53,440 nucleotides of DNA from Arthrobacter sp. (GCA_031178585.1 JAPSIT010000002.1:1-53440), one strand, 5' to 3'; shown: positions 35,950-46,025, numbered from the stretch's first letter. A program made the numbers and translations. Notes: generated by a model not told the origin, from the letters alone.

Positions 35950-37530
35950 TTAGCCCGCGCCGTCCTGGACGATCAGCTCTGGGTTTGCCGTCTGGCAGGT
36001 CGCGTCCTTGGCCGTCTGGTTCACGATGTCCTTGGGAACCGATGTCTTGCCGAGCTTGGACCCGGAGGCAAAGTCGGCACCAAGGTAAACCTGGACTCCG
36101 GCGACGCCTTCCGACGGCAGCACCCGGCTTGCCGGGATGCCGAACAGCGCAGCGACGTCCGCCGCCACGTCGGCGAAGTCGGTCCCGTAATACACCATGG
36201 TCGTCTCGACCGGGCTGGCCTCGAGCTGGCCGACCTGGGTGAACCCGCCGGCGATGAGCGCTTCGGCGATTTCCTGCGTCCTGGTCGGTACCGAGGTCCC
36301 GTTGGCGACCGTAACAGGCTGCAGGGACTTGTCGTAGGGCGGCGCCGATGGCGTGGGCTTGGCCGTCGGGGTGGGGCTGGTGCTCGGCTTCGGCGTCGCC
36401 GAGGGGCTCTCCTTGCCCTCGGGGTCCGTGAGGTCAATGTCCTTCTTCAGGGCCTCAAAGAGTTGGGATGCTGCCGGCTGGGCCGGATCAAGCCTGTTCG
36501 GGTCACTGGCGGCGGGAACGGTCGGCACGGCAACGAAGGCAACCTTACCGACGTCGATCGTCTTGAGCCTGTTCCCGATGGTGATCATGGCCGGTACAGA
36601 GGACAGCCCGTCATCCACCGTGAGGTTCTTGGTCACGACGTCGGCGATGCTGAGCATCTTCACCGGATCGGAGAGAGTGCCGTCGTCCTTGATTTTCCTG
36701 GTCAGGGATGACAGGAACCCCTGCTGGGCCTTGATGCGGCCGAGGTCTCCCCCGTTGCCGAAGGCGTGGCGGGTGCGCAGGAAGGCAAGGGCCTGTTCAC
36801 CCTTCACCTGGGACTTTCCCTTGGGCAGCCGCAGCCGGGAGTCGGGATCGTAGACGGCGTCGCTGATGCAGACCTCCACGCCGCCGACGGCGTTGGACAG
36901 CTCCTTCACCGCGTTGAAGTCGGCCATCATGAAGTGGTCCACCTCCAGGCCGGTGAGCTTGTTCACTGTGTCGACGGCGCAGCCAATACCGGCTTCACCC
37001 ATGGCCTCGTTGATCATCACGTCCTGGCGCGCGGGGTACTTCTTGCCGGTCTTCTGGTCGGTGCACTCCGGGATGTCCACGAGAAGGTCCCGGGGGAAGC
37101 TGACAACGCTGACCCGTTTGTTGTCCTCGGAGATGTCCATCAGCATCATGACGTCGGACTTGCCGTAGCCCTTGGAATCCTCGGCCGTGCCGTAGTCCGC
37201 GTTCTTGCCGTCCCGGGTATCGGATCCCAGGATGAGGATCTGCAGCCGGCCGGTCGCGTCGTCGACGGAATCCGTCTTGTTGCTGCCCGCACCCAGGGCG
37301 GACGATGAGATGTTCGTTTGCAGCCTGAAGTACCAGTAGCCTGCAAACGCCAGGCCTCCGAGCAGGACAAGGGACACGGCGGCGGTTGTCACCTTTAGCC
37401 ACACAGGCGTGTGGCGCAGGTTCAAATGCCGGGCAGCGCCCACGCGGGCGTCTGCGGCATGCCGGGCAGCTGGCTCGGGCCGGGCGCGTGTGCCTGGCCC
37501 TTGTGCGCGGTTGTCGCGGCGTAGCACCAC
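35950..37530 (-). CDS. LytR-CpsA-Psr (LCP) family cell-wall ligase with LytR_C domain
   Basis: The 526-residue protein has a basic cytoplasmic N-terminus, a single membrane helix (about 45-68) and an extracellular LCP domain: ILILGSDTRDG, SDVMMLMDI, VVSFPRDLLVDIP (the conserved Arg-Asp) and GGDLGRIKAQQ. A Pro/Thr/Ser-rich linker (about 378-400) joins a C-terminal LytR_C domain. LCP proteins transfer polyprenyl-linked glycopolymers (teichoic or arabinogalactan-type) to peptidoglycan. GTG 37530 follows GGAAGG. Nearby uppS makes the lipid carrier this enzyme class depends on. Confidence 0.93.
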   Translation of the reverse strand: MVLRRDNRAQGPGTRARPEPAARHAADARVGAARHLNLRHTPVWLKVTTAAVSLVLLGGLAFAGYWYFRLQTNISSSALGAGSNKTDSVDDATGRLQILILGSDTRDGKNADYGTAEDSKGYGKSDVMMLMDISEDNKRVSVVSFPRDLLVDIPECTDQKTGKKYPARQDVMINEAMGEAGIGCAVDTVNKLTGLEVDHFMMADFNAVKELSNAVGGVEVCISDAVYDPDSRLRLPKGKSQVKGEQALAFLRTRHAFGNGGDLGRIKAQQGFLSSLTRKIKDDGTLSDPVKMLSIADVVTKNLTVDDGLSSVPAMITIGNRLKTIDVGKVAFVAVPTVPAASDPNRLDPAQPAASQLFEALKKDIDLTDPEGKESPSATPKPSTSPTPTAKPTPSAPPYDKSLQPVTVANGTSVPTRTQEIAEALIAGGFTQVGQLEASPVETTMVYYGTDFADVAADVAALFGIPASRVLPSEGVAGVQVYLGADFASGSKLGKTSVPKDIVNQTAKDATCQTANPELIVQDGAG

Positions 37531-37647
37531 AGGGTGTACCTTCCTCTAAAAATGAAATCCGCCCTATTTTAGTTGCCGAGTCTGGGAAAACGCCGGAAGC
37601 GGCGCCGGGACCGGCCCGCCGGGCGCGGCGGATTGTGCTTTCTGGCG

Positions 37648-37682
37648 GCGGACCAGCGCTGTGCAGCAACGCTGCGGTCCGC
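37648..37682 (-). terminator. Probable terminator after era
   Basis: GCGGACC-AGCG pairs with CGCT-GC-GGTCCGC about 34 bases past the era stop. The rest of the gap to the LCP gene shows nothing further. Confidence 0.6.
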
Positions 37683-37716
37683 ACCGCCCGGACTCGGGCG
37701 GCGCGAAAAGGGGCGG

Positions 37717-38676
37717 CTAGAATCCCAGCTTCACCAGCTGTTTGGGGTCCCGCTGCCAGTCCTTTGCGACCTTGACGTGCAGGTCGAGGTAGATCCGCGT
37801 TCCGAGCAGGGCTTCGATGCCTTTGCGTGCGTTCGTGCCGACCTCCCGCAGCCGGCTTCCGCCCTTGCCGATGATGATGGCCTTCTGGGAGGGGCGCTCC
37901 ACGTAGAGGTTCACGCGGACGTCGAGGAGCGGCTTGTCGTCGTCCCGCCCTTCGCGGGGCACGATCTCCTCGACGACGACGGCCAGGGAGTGCGGCAGTT
38001 CGTCCCGGACGCCTTCAAGCGCGGCCTCCCGGATGAGCTCCGCCACCATGACTGCTTCCGGCTCATCCGTCAACTCACCGTCCGGATACAGCGGGGGCGA
38101 CGGCGGCATGTGGCTGATCAGGACATCGGTCACCGTGCCCACTTGGAAACCGTCCGTGGCCGAGACCGGCACGATGTCTTTCCAGCCTTCTTCGCCGAGG
38201 ACTTCCCGTCCCAGCGCGGCGACGGCGAGCAGCTGTTCGGTTAGTGCCTGCTTGTCAACGAGGTCCGCCTTCGTGACGATGGCGATCACCGGCTTGCGGC
38301 CCACAGCTGCAAGCTGAGCGGCAATGAACTTGTCGCCCGGGCCGATCTTTTCATTGGCCGGGATGCAGAAGCCGATGGCGTCCACCTCGGCCAGCGTGTC
38401 AGCGACAAGGTCGTTGAGACGCTTCCCCAGCAGCGTGCGCGGCCGGTGCAGGCCGGGCGTGTCCACAAGGACCAGCTGGGCGTCCTCCCGGTGCACGATG
38501 CCGCGGATGGTGTGGCGCGTGGTCTGCGGTTTCGCGGAGGTGATGGCCACCTTCTGGCCCACCAGGGCGTTCGTCAACGTCGATTTTCCGGCGTTCGGCC
38601 TGCCTACCAGGACCGAAAACCCGGCGCGGTAACCGCCAAAGGGCGCACCGCCGTCGGCCTTATTCTGCTTGCTCAC
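37717..38676 (-). CDS. era: GTPase Era
   Basis: The 319-residue GTPase acts in 16S rRNA maturation and 30S assembly. G-motifs are GRPNAGKST (25-33), DTPG and TKAD. The C-terminal KH domain reads AIIIGKGGSRLREVGTNARKGIEALLG and binds the 3' end of 16S rRNA. GTG 38676 with GGGAG six bases upstream is the start. It overlaps the end of the CBS-domain gene by 17 bases and closes the phoH-ybeY-corC-era run. Confidence 0.95.
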   Translation of the reverse strand: MSKQNKADGGAPFGGYRAGFSVLVGRPNAGKSTLTNALVGQKVAITSAKPQTTRHTIRGIVHREDAQLVLVDTPGLHRPRTLLGKRLNDLVADTLAEVDAIGFCIPANEKIGPGDKFIAAQLAAVGRKPVIAIVTKADLVDKQALTEQLLAVAALGREVLGEEGWKDIVPVSATDGFQVGTVTDVLISHMPPSPPLYPDGELTDEPEAVMVAELIREAALEGVRDELPHSLAVVVEEIVPREGRDDDKPLLDVRVNLYVERPSQKAIIIGKGGSRLREVGTNARKGIEALLGTRIYLDLHVKVAKDWQRDPKQLVKLGF

Positions 38677-40003
38677 GTGGAACTCCCTGTTGCATGTGTT
38701 CTGCCTCGTCGAGAAGGTCTTCAAGGTCAGTATCGTTTGGAACGGCGCCTTTTGGAACGGCGGCCGCAATGATGTGGCTGACGCGGTTGCGGCGGCCTTC
38801 AAGCCGCTCGGCCCGAAGCGATACTCCGTCGACCTCAACGGTGCTGCCCACGATCGGAACGCGGCCCAGCGCCTTTGCCAGCAAGCCGCCCACGGTATCC
38901 ACTTCGTCGTCGTCAAGTTCGAGGTCAAAGAGTTCGCCGAGGTCGTCAATGCTCATCCGGGCGCTCACACGGAACGTGCCGTCACCCATATCCACTGCTT
39001 CGGCGCTTTCGGTGTCATATTCATCCACTATCTCGCCGACCAGCTCCTCGATCAGGTCTTCGAGGGTGACAAGCCCGGCCGTTCCGCCGTACTCGTCGAT
39101 GACAATGGCGACGTGCGTGGACTCCTTCTGGAGTTCGCGCAGCAAGTCGCTCACGGGCTTGGAGTCAGGAACGTAGCGCACTTCCCGGGCCAGCTCATCA
39201 ACCAGTGGAGGCTCCTCGCCCGGCGCCAGGTTGTGCAGCACCGCCGCCACGTCCTTCAAATAGATGATCCCGAGGATCTGGTCGGTGTTTTCACCGATGA
39301 CCGGGATCCTTGAGTATCCGGAGCGGAGGAACAGGGACATGGCATGGTGCAGGCTGGAACCAGCCTCAATGCTCAGAATGTCCGTGCGGGGAACCATGAC
39401 GGAGCGGACCAGGGTGTCACCGAAGTCGAAAACGGACTGGATGAGTTCGGCTTCGTTGTCTTCGATCACGTCCGATTCACTGGCCCGGTCCACGAGCTCA
39501 CGGAACTCTTCCTCGCTGAAGAAGGAGTCGTCTCCGCCAGGCGAGCCGGGCGCCACCGCGCTGCCAAGCCGCACCAGCCAAGCGGGAATGGGGCCGAGGA
39601 CCCAGGCGAGAAACCTGACCATCGACGCCGAATACAGCACCACGCCGGCGGAGTGGGAGCGGCCCAGCTGGCGCGGCGAAACACCGACGATCACGAAGCC
39701 CAGGACGGCCATGATGCCTGTTGCTGCCAGGCCGGCGAGCCATACGTTGTCCAGCAGGCTGTAGAACAGCACCGCGACGGCCACCGCCGAAGCGGTCTCG
39801 AACCAGATGCGCCAGAACCTCAGCGCGCGCATGTGAGTCATGGGCTGGTCCAGGATGCGCTGCAGGGCTGTGCCGCGGCTCTTCAGGAGCGCCTGTTCGG
39901 CGTCGTGCCGAGGGAGGAAACTGAATGCCGCCTCCGCTGCCGTGAGGAATGCTGCGACAGCCAGGAAAACCAGCGCCATGCAGACAAGGAGCAGGGACGT
40001 CAC
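38660..40003 (-). CDS. CNNM/CorC-type transporter with CBS domains
   Basis: The 447-residue protein has an N-terminal CNNM (DUF21) membrane domain with about four helices, then two CBS domains (for example [20 protein letters not shown] and [28 protein letters not shown]) and a C-terminal CorC_HlyC domain. Relatives move Mg2+ or Co2+; the older haemolysin label is not supported. The start is GTG, overlapping the ybeY stop by four bases. Association with ybeY and era is conserved in many bacteria. Confidence 0.92.
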   Translation of the reverse strand: MTSLLLVCMALVFLAVAAFLTAAEAAFSFLPRHDAEQALLKSRGTALQRILDQPMTHMRALRFWRIWFETASAVAVAVLFYSLLDNVWLAGLAATGIMAVLGFVIVGVSPRQLGRSHSAGVVLYSASMVRFLAWVLGPIPAWLVRLGSAVAPGSPGGDDSFFSEEEFRELVDRASESDVIEDNEAELIQSVFDFGDTLVRSVMVPRTDILSIEAGSSLHHAMSLFLRSGYSRIPVIGENTDQILGIIYLKDVAAVLHNLAPGEEPPLVDELAREVRYVPDSKPVSDLLRELQKESTHVAIVIDEYGGTAGLVTLEDLIEELVGEIVDEYDTESAEAVDMGDGTFRVSARMSIDDLGELFDLELDDDEVDTVGGLLAKALGRVPIVGSTVEVDGVSLRAERLEGRRNRVSHIIAAAVPKGAVPNDTDLEDLLDEAEHMQQGVPREQAE

Positions 40004-40473
40004 TGGATGGTCTCGGAAGGAGCTTCTTTGCCGGTGAACGCCGCGAGCAGCTCACGCTGCAGGCCGAACATTTCTGCTTTTTCTTCGGGTTCCGCATGGT
40101 CATACCCCAGCAGGTGCAGGATGCCGTGCGTCGTCAGCAGCAGCATCTCGTCCTGGGTGGAATGGCCTGCGCCCCGCGCCTGGGCTTCCGCCACCTGCGG
40201 GCAGATCGCGATGTCGCCGAGCATCCCCTGCGGCGTTGGCTTGTCCGGGGTGCCGGGGGTGAGCTCGTCCATGGGGACGGAGAGCACGTCGGTGGGGCCG
40301 GGTTCATCCATGAGCTCGATGTGGAGTTTCTCCATGGCCGGCTCATCCACGAGCAGGAGCGACAGCTCTGCCTGGGGATGGATGTACAGCTGCTCGAAGA
40401 TAAACCGGGCCAGGGCAACCAGCTGGGCCTCGTCCACCTGGATGCCCGATTCGTTGTTCACTTCGATGCTCAT
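40000..40473 (-). CDS. ybeY: Endoribonuclease YbeY (rRNA maturation factor)
   Basis: The 157-residue metalloprotein has the zinc motif [11 protein letters not shown] (HGxxHLxGxDH) and the upstream DVLSVPMDE and [10 protein letters not shown] segments. It processes the 3' end of 16S rRNA and takes part in ribosome quality control. ATG 40473 overlaps the phoH stop (ATGA). Confidence 0.95.
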   Translation of the reverse strand: MSIEVNNESGIQVDEAQLVALARFIFEQLYIHPQAELSLLLVDEPAMEKLHIELMDEPGPTDVLSVPMDELTPGTPDKPTPQGMLGDIAICPQVAEAQARGAGHSTQDEMLLLTTHGILHLLGYDHAEPEEKAEMFGLQRELLAAFTGKEAPSETIQ

Positions 40474-41621
40474 GCGTGTTCCCCCCGTTTTTCCCGGGTG
40501 CCGCCGGCCTGCCGGGCTCCGCTGGGCTGCCGCGTCTCGCTGGCCTGCCGGGCATCCCGGGTGGCAGCATGCTTGACCCGGTTCCGCTGGGCTTCATCCC
40601 AGATGCTGTAGGCGTTGACAATGTCGCCCACGAGCCGGTGGCGCACCACGTCCGCGGCGTCGAGGACCGAAAAGCTGACGTCGTCGATGCCCTGCAGGAT
40701 GTTCTCGACGATCCGCAGGCCCGATCGGGTGCCGAAGGGGAGGTCCACCTGGGTGACGTCACCGGTGACTACCATCTTGGAGCCGAAGCCCAGGCGGGTC
40801 AGGAACATCTTCATCTGTTCGGGTGTGGTGTTCTGTGCCTCGTCGAGGATGATGAAGGCGTCGTTGAGCGTGCGGCCCCTCATGTAGGCCAGCGGCGCCA
40901 CCTCAATGGTGCCGGCCGCCATGAGCCTCGGAATCGATTCGGGGTCGATCATGTCGTGCAGCGCGTCGTACAGCGGCCGAAGATAGGGGTCGATCTTATC
41001 GCTGAGCGTTCCCGGCAGGAACCCAAGCCGCTCGCCCGCCTCCACCGCCGGACGGGTCAGGATGATCCGGTTGACTTCCTTTTGCTGCAGTGCCTGCACT
41101 GCTTTGGCGACCGCAAGGTACGTCTTGCCCGTGCCGGCCGGCCCGATGCCGAAGATCACAGTGTTGGCGTCGATGGCGTCCACGTAGTTCTTCTGGTTAA
41201 GGGTCTTGGGCCGGATGGTCTTGCCGCGGCTGGAAAGGATGTCGTGGGTCAGGACTTCCACGGGATTCTGCAGCGACTGGCTGCGCAGCATCAGTACCAG
41301 CTGCTGTAGCACTGCCGGGGTGATGACCGTACCGCGGGCGACCAGGCCCCGCACTTCATGAAGAAGCCGCATGATGCGGGGAACGTCCAAAGCAGGTCCG
41401 CTGATGGAGAGCTCATTGCCCCTGACATGGAAGCTGACGGCCGGGAACTGCTCTTCGATGAAGCGGAGGGCTTCGTCGTGGCTGCCGAGGGATTGCACCA
41501 TCTGGTCAGAGTCGTCGAAGATGACCACCTCTGTTCGGATTCCTGGCAGAGTATGCGGGAATTCACCCGCGGTGCGGTCCCCCGTATTGAGGCGACGCTT
41601 TCCGTTTGCTGATTCAGTCAT
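40470..41621 (-). CDS. phoH: PhoH-like ATPase
   Basis: The 383-residue protein has an N-terminal KH-like region (about 25-110) and a PhoH P-loop domain with Walker A GPAGTGKT, Walker [16 protein letters not shown] and motif [18 protein letters not shown]. It is a probable RNA helicase/ATPase partner of YbeY. The last 30 residues ([20 protein letters not shown]...) are a repetitive, basic, disordered tail. ATG 41621 is taken from family start position; ATG 41684 is an alternative, and neither has a clear ribosome-binding site. Confidence 0.92.
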   Translation of the reverse strand: MTESANGKRRLNTGDRTAGEFPHTLPGIRTEVVIFDDSDQMVQSLGSHDEALRFIEEQFPAVSFHVRGNELSISGPALDVPRIMRLLHEVRGLVARGTVITPAVLQQLVLMLRSQSLQNPVEVLTHDILSSRGKTIRPKTLNQKNYVDAIDANTVIFGIGPAGTGKTYLAVAKAVQALQQKEVNRIILTRPAVEAGERLGFLPGTLSDKIDPYLRPLYDALHDMIDPESIPRLMAAGTIEVAPLAYMRGRTLNDAFIILDEAQNTTPEQMKMFLTRLGFGSKMVVTGDVTQVDLPFGTRSGLRIVENILQGIDDVSFSVLDAADVVRHRLVGDIVNAYSIWDEAQRNRVKHAATRDARQASETRQPSGARQAGGTREKRGEHA

Positions 41622-42011
41622 GGTGCCGGCCGGCAGGCCTGGGGTTCCCTCCAGTTTCGAACTATCTCTTAAGCGTCCTTCCATATTACGCCAGCGCAAG
41701 GCCCTGCCTAGCGCCGGACGCAGCCGCGAAGGCTCTCAGATGGTGTAACGGGTTCCCGGGTTTTGGTCTCAAGTTTGTATCGGCCTCATATCGTTCCCGT
41801 TGCAGTTCGGCCGCCCGGTACCGGATCGGGCTGGCCCTGGCGGGCCTTGTGCCATGCTGGAATTACAGCTGGCGGACGTGGGTCAGCCCTGCCCGCAGCA
41901 GCTGTGAATGCTGCTGCCTGCGGCGACCCGACAGGCAGTTCCCGCACAAGCGAAAGGAGCAAGGACATCAGGAAGCCAGGATCAACCGGCCAGACCGCGG
42001 CAGCCGGGCGG
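41622..42011. other. phoH / GerMN-lipoprotein divergent intergenic region
   Basis: No gene is seen in these 390 bases. A GCAGCAG/CTGCTGC hairpin lies at 41895-41917. AAAGGAG at 41953-41959 is a strong ribosome-binding site, but the codon seven bases on (41967, in frame with the lipoprotein) is ATC rather than ATG/GTG/TTG. Confidence 0.5.
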
Positions 42012-42926
42012 ATGCGTTCCGCACTGTTGCTGGGGCTGCTTCCTGCCGCATTGCTCCTGTCAGGATGTATTGCCGATCCCGGCCCGGCCGCACCCACTGC
42101 CGGCAGCCCCACCCAGACCCGCCTGTCGACCGGCGTCGACAGTGCCCCCACCACAAGCGCCCCGCTGGAAACGATGCAGTCCTCGAACAAGGCGCCGGTG
42201 TACTGGATCGGCCGGAGCAATTCGGACGTCTACCTCTACCGCGAGTTCAGGGACGTGCCGGGCGAGGACAACCCCATCACGAAGGCCCTCCGGGCCATGA
42301 TGTCCGAGGCTCCCCTGGACCCTGACTTCTTCACCCCCTGGCAGAACCCCAAGAACCTCGCCACCTCCATTTCGGGGACCAATGTCATCACGGTTGATGT
42401 TTCCGCCGATGCCTTCAACAGCAATCTGGACGCGGACATGGCGCAGCGCGCCATCCAGCAGCTCGTGTATACAGCGACGGCCGCGGGAGCGAGCTCCGGC
42501 CTGGTTGACGCCGCCCAGCAGCTTGAAGTCGTGATCCTTGTGGACGGGCATACGGACTACCAGGCGTTTAAGCACGTCAAGCTCGGAGCACCGATGCCGC
42601 GCAGTGTGGGCATGGTCGCTCCGGTGTGGATCATCGACCCCCAGGAAGGCGTCGAGGTTGCCGACGGCCGCGTCAAGATCAACGGCCGCAACACGGTTCC
42701 CGGCGGAAAGCTGCAATGGCAGATCCTGAAAGTCCAGGAGAACGGCGAGAAAGTGAAGTACCTGGATGGCGAGACCACGGCCGCCACAGAGGCCGACGCG
42801 TCCGGCATCTTCAGCGTCACCGTGAAACTGGCACCCGGCGATTACGAGATCCGCGTTTCCCAGGTTGATCCCGGCCGGCCCGATGAGGAGCCCAACGTGG
42901 ACAGCAGGGGCTTCTCAGTCCGCTAG
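42012..42926 (+). CDS. GerMN-domain lipoprotein with Gmad2-like C-terminus
   Basis: From ATG 42012 the product has 304 residues and a lipobox LSGC (Cys19). After a Thr/Pro/Ser-rich linker comes a GerMN domain (about 55-180: VYWIGRSNSDVYLYREFRDV, ITVDVSADAF, AIQQLVYTATAA), then an immunoglobulin-like C-terminal domain typical of such proteins. Related actinobacterial lipoproteins lie at the cell surface, sometimes with two-component systems; the role here is unknown. ATG 42012 lacks a ribosome-binding site, while a strong one lies 45-60 bases upstream, so the true N-terminus may be longer and basic (RKPGSTGQTAAAGRMRS). Confidence 0.85.
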   Translation: MRSALLLGLLPAALLLSGCIADPGPAAPTAGSPTQTRLSTGVDSAPTTSAPLETMQSSNKAPVYWIGRSNSDVYLYREFRDVPGEDNPITKALRAMMSEAPLDPDFFTPWQNPKNLATSISGTNVITVDVSADAFNSNLDADMAQRAIQQLVYTATAAGASSGLVDAAQQLEVVILVDGHTDYQAFKHVKLGAPMPRSVGMVAPVWIIDPQEGVEVADGRVKINGRNTVPGGKLQWQILKVQENGEKVKYLDGETTAATEADASGIFSVTVKLAPGDYEIRVSQVDPGRPDEEPNVDSRGFSVR

Positions 42927-42968
42927 CCGATCATACGGTCAGCGCTGACGGCAGCCTGTGTGGTGCCG

Positions 42969-43739
42969 CTACCAGCGGCCCAGGACATCACTTGCGACCA
43001 CAACGGCGGCCGGCCCGGCCGTTGACGACCGGAGCACATGCGGTCCGAGGAGGGCAGTCACAGCCCCGGCGCTGCAGAGCTTTGTGACCTCCCGCGGACT
43101 GATGCCGCCTTCCGGACCGACGATCAGCAGCACCTCGCTGGGGTCCTGTTCCTGGCGTCCGGCTTCCTGCCACGCCTCCAGGACTCCGCGCAGGGGCCGG
43201 ACGGCATCTTCATGAAGGATCACGGCCAGCGCGGCGTCCTCCACCCGCTTCACGAGTCCGGAGGTGTCGACGGCGGTACGCACCTCGGGGATCCAGGCCC
43301 GCCGGGCCTGCTTGGACGCGGCAGAAACCGCCGACTGCCACTTGCCGAGGGCCTTGGCAGCCCTTTCGCCCTTCCATCGGACGATCGACCGGTCGGACTG
43401 CCATGGAATTACCGCATCGATGCCCAGCTCCGTGGCAGTCTCAATCGCCAGTTCATCGCGGTCGCCCTTGGCCAGGGCCTGGACGAGCACCAGGCGGACG
43501 GCAGGGCGGTCCTCCACCATGACGGATGAACATTCGACGGTCAGTTCCGCCGGCGCCACCTTGGTGACGGTGCCCGTGAGGCGCCGCCCGGCGCCGTCGG
43601 CAATGTCCACAGGCTCCCCCACGGCCAGCCGCTTGACTGTCACGGCGTGCCGCGCTTCGGCACCGTCCAGCACGAACAGCGAACCCTCCCGTACCTCATC
43701 CAAGGAGCCGGCGGGCGTGAAAAATACCGGGTTGCTCAC
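42969..43739 (-). CDS. rsmE: 16S rRNA (uracil1498-N3)-methyltransferase
   Basis: The 256-residue SPOUT-class enzyme has an N-terminal PUA-like domain (about 1-75) and a knotted domain with LVQALAKGDRDELAIETATELG and LLIVGPEGGISPREV (SAM-binding knot). It methylates U1498 of 16S rRNA. GTG 43739 begins two bases after the dnaJ stop, so it is co-transcribed with hrcA and dnaJ. A GTCAGCGCTGAC palindrome (42938-42949) lies between its end and the convergent lipoprotein gene. Confidence 0.95.
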   Translation of the reverse strand: MSNPVFFTPAGSLDEVREGSLFVLDGAEARHAVTVKRLAVGEPVDIADGAGRRLTGTVTKVAPAELTVECSSVMVEDRPAVRLVLVQALAKGDRDELAIETATELGIDAVIPWQSDRSIVRWKGERAAKALGKWQSAVSAASKQARRAWIPEVRTAVDTSGLVKRVEDAALAVILHEDAVRPLRGVLEAWQEAGRQEQDPSEVLLIVGPEGGISPREVTKLCSAGAVTALLGPHVLRSSTAGPAAVVVASDVLGRW

Positions 43740-43741
43740 CG

Positions 43742-44869
43742 CTACAGGTTACCGAAGCGGTCCCGGAGCTTTGCGAAGACGCCGCCGCTCGCGGCCAGCT
43801 TGCCTTCGGAGTACTGCTCGCCGCGGAGCTTCGCCAGCTGCCGCAGCAGGTCCTCCTGGGCGGAATCGAGTTTCGTGGGCGTTTCAACCTGCAGATGGAC
43901 CTTGAGGTCTCCGCGGCCGTAACCCCGCAGGTGCGTCACTCCCAGGCCGCGGAGGGTGATGATCTCACCCGACTGCGTTCCGGCCTTGACATCAATGTCC
44001 TGCTTTCCGTCGAACGTGTCCAGGCTCAGTTCGGTGCCCAGCGCGGCGGCGGTCATAGGGATGTGCAGGGTGGCGTGCAGATCGTCGCCGTCGCGGACGT
44101 ACGTTGGATCGTTGTTGACCCGGATTTCGACGTAGAGGTCGCCCGCCGGTCCGCCGGCCGGGCCTGCCTCGCCCTGTCCGGAGAGCTGGATCCGGGTACC
44201 GGTGGCGACGCCGGACGGAACCTTGATGGTGAGGGACCGGCGGCTGCGGATACGGCCCTGGCCGCTGCATTCGTTGCAGGGATCCTTGATGACCGTGCCG
44301 AAGCCTTCGCAGGAGCCGCAGGGCGCGGACGTCATGACCTGGCCGAGGATGGACCGGACCGCCCTCTGCACCTGGCCGCTGCCGCCGCAGATGTCGCAGC
44401 GTTCCGGATGCGTGCCTTCACGGCAGCACGAGCCCTCACAGGTCGGGCAGACGACGGCGGTGTCAACCTCGAGTTTCTTGTTCGCACCAAAGACGGCGTC
44501 GCGCAGTTCGATGCGGACGCTGATGAGGGCGTCCTGTCCGCGGCGGACGCGCGAGGCGGGGCCGGCCGTGCCGCCGGCGCCGAAGAAGGTGTCGAAAATG
44601 TCCTGGAACGCGAAGCCCTGGCCGGCGTAGCTGCCGCCGCCGAAGCCGTTGTCCGTGCCGTTCTCGTTGCCCGTTGTGTCATAGACCCGCCGTTTCTGCG
44701 GATCCGAAAGCACCTCATAGGCGTGCGTGACGGCCTTGAAGCGGTCAGAAGCCTCCGGCCCCGGGTTGACGTCCGGGTGCAGGGTGCGGGCCAGCTTGCG
44801 GTAGGCCTTTTTGATTTCTTCTCCGGTGGCTTCCGGGGAGACTCCAAGAACGTCGTAGTGGCTGCTCAA
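43742..44869 (-). CDS. dnaJ: Chaperone DnaJ (DnaJ2 type)
   Basis: The 375-residue Hsp40 co-chaperone has a J domain (about 3-68) with HPD in TLHPDVN, a short Gly-rich linker, four zinc repeats (CPTCEGSC, CDICGGSG, CGSCEGFG, CNECSGQG) and C-terminal substrate-binding domains. The first zinc repeat has Cys where Gly is usual. TTG 44869 is preferred over GTG 44914 because AGGAG precedes it and the J domain starts at once. Location after hrcA marks it as the second, HrcA-controlled DnaJ of actinobacteria. Confidence 0.94.
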   Translation of the reverse strand: MSSHYDVLGVSPEATGEEIKKAYRKLARTLHPDVNPGPEASDRFKAVTHAYEVLSDPQKRRVYDTTGNENGTDNGFGGGSYAGQGFAFQDIFDTFFGAGGTAGPASRVRRGQDALISVRIELRDAVFGANKKLEVDTAVVCPTCEGSCCREGTHPERCDICGGSGQVQRAVRSILGQVMTSAPCGSCEGFGTVIKDPCNECSGQGRIRSRRSLTIKVPSGVATGTRIQLSGQGEAGPAGGPAGDLYVEIRVNNDPTYVRDGDDLHATLHIPMTAAALGTELSLDTFDGKQDIDVKAGTQSGEIITLRGLGVTHLRGYGRGDLKVHLQVETPTKLDSAQEDLLRQLAKLRGEQYSEGKLAASGGVFAKLRDRFGNL

Positions 44870-44925
44870 GTCTGTATCTTCTCCTGGTTGTGGTGCCTGG
44901 GGTGCCGGGTTCACGGACCGTGCGG

Positions 44926-45939
44926 TTACGGGCCGAGGATCCTCGAAAGGTAGCGGGCCACCGCTCGGACGGCGGCCATAGTGGTGGGATAGTCCATGCG
45001 GGTTGGCCCGAGGATGCCGACCTTGGCGGTGGCGTCCGGTCCGTAGCCGGTGGCGACCACCGACGCCTCGGCCAGGCCGTCGTACGGGTTTTCCCGTCCA
45101 ATGCTGACAGCGATGCCGCGGTGGTCCTGGGCCATCTCGCTGAGGAGGCGGAGCATGACCACCTGCTCCTCGAGCGCCTCAAGTACGGGGCCGATGCTGA
45201 GCGGGAAGTCGACGTTGGAGCGCGCGAGGTTGGCCGTGCCGGCCATGACCATGCGGTCTTCCCGGCTGCTGTGCGAGAGCGCTTCGAGGGCCTTGCTCAG
45301 GGCGTGCGCCGCGGCGCGCTCGTTGGGGGCGCAACCTGCGGCGACGGCCATCGAATGCTGGGGCAGCAGGGTCAGCGGAGTGCCGGCGAGGCCGGTGAGG
45401 AAGCGCGTGCGGAGTGACGTCAGCGCATCATCGCTGAGTTCCTGGCCGACGTCGATGACACGCTGCTCGACCTTCCCCGAGTCGGCAATCAGCACGATCA
45501 GGACCTTGCGGGGCGCCATTTGAACGAATTCAATGTGCCGCACCACGGCCCGGCTCAGGTGCGGATACTGCACGACGGCGACCTGGTTGGTCAGTTGCGC
45601 CAGGAGCCTTACCGTGCGGTCAAGGACGTCGTCGAGGTCCTCGGAGCCCTCCAGCAGGGACTGGATCGCCCGCCGCTCGGCGGCGGACAGCGGCTTGACA
45701 GCCGAGATCTGGTCGACGAACAGCCGGTACCCCTTGTCAGTGGGAATCCTGCCGGCGCTGGTGTGCGGCGCAGTGATGAGTCCCTCATCTTCCAGGGCTG
45801 CCATGTCGTTGCGGATGGTTGCACTGGAAACGCCCAAGTGGTGGCGCTCAACAAGCGCCTTGGATCCCACGGGTTCGCGGGAATGAACGTAGTCCTCGAC
45901 AATGGCGCGCAACACTTCAAGCTTGCGCGGTTCGCTCAC
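44926..45939 (-). CDS. hrcA: Heat-inducible repressor HrcA
   Basis: The 337-residue repressor binds CIRCE elements. The N-terminal winged helix includes SREPVGSKALVERHHLGVSSATIRNDMAALE, followed by the HrcA dimerisation and GAF-like region. GTG 45939 has GGAGG six bases upstream; the open frame to 46005 would run through the CIRCE site and is rejected. The CIRCE element lies 60 bases upstream, so hrcA-dnaJ-rsmE is autoregulated by heat shock. Confidence 0.95.
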   Translation of the reverse strand: MSEPRKLEVLRAIVEDYVHSREPVGSKALVERHHLGVSSATIRNDMAALEDEGLITAPHTSAGRIPTDKGYRLFVDQISAVKPLSAAERRAIQSLLEGSEDLDDVLDRTVRLLAQLTNQVAVVQYPHLSRAVVRHIEFVQMAPRKVLIVLIADSGKVEQRVIDVGQELSDDALTSLRTRFLTGLAGTPLTLLPQHSMAVAAGCAPNERAAAHALSKALEALSHSSREDRMVMAGTANLARSNVDFPLSIGPVLEALEEQVVMLRLLSEMAQDHRGIAVSIGRENPYDGLAEASVVATGYGPDATAKVGILGPTRMDYPTTMAAVRAVARYLSRILGP

Positions 45940-45998
45940 ATTCCACCTCCGATCGACCGTTACTTGGGCAGCAGCAGGACAATGCCCGGCGTTCATGG

Positions 45999-46025
45999 TT
46001 AGCACTCGACATCCCTAAGTGCTAA
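45999..46025. promoter_or_regulatory. CIRCE element
   Basis: TTAGCACTC, nine bases, AAGTGCTAA: the HrcA operator with one mismatch (G to A) in the right arm. It is placed for hrcA-dnaJ control and also lies close to the divergent DUF3097 gene. Confidence 0.93.
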
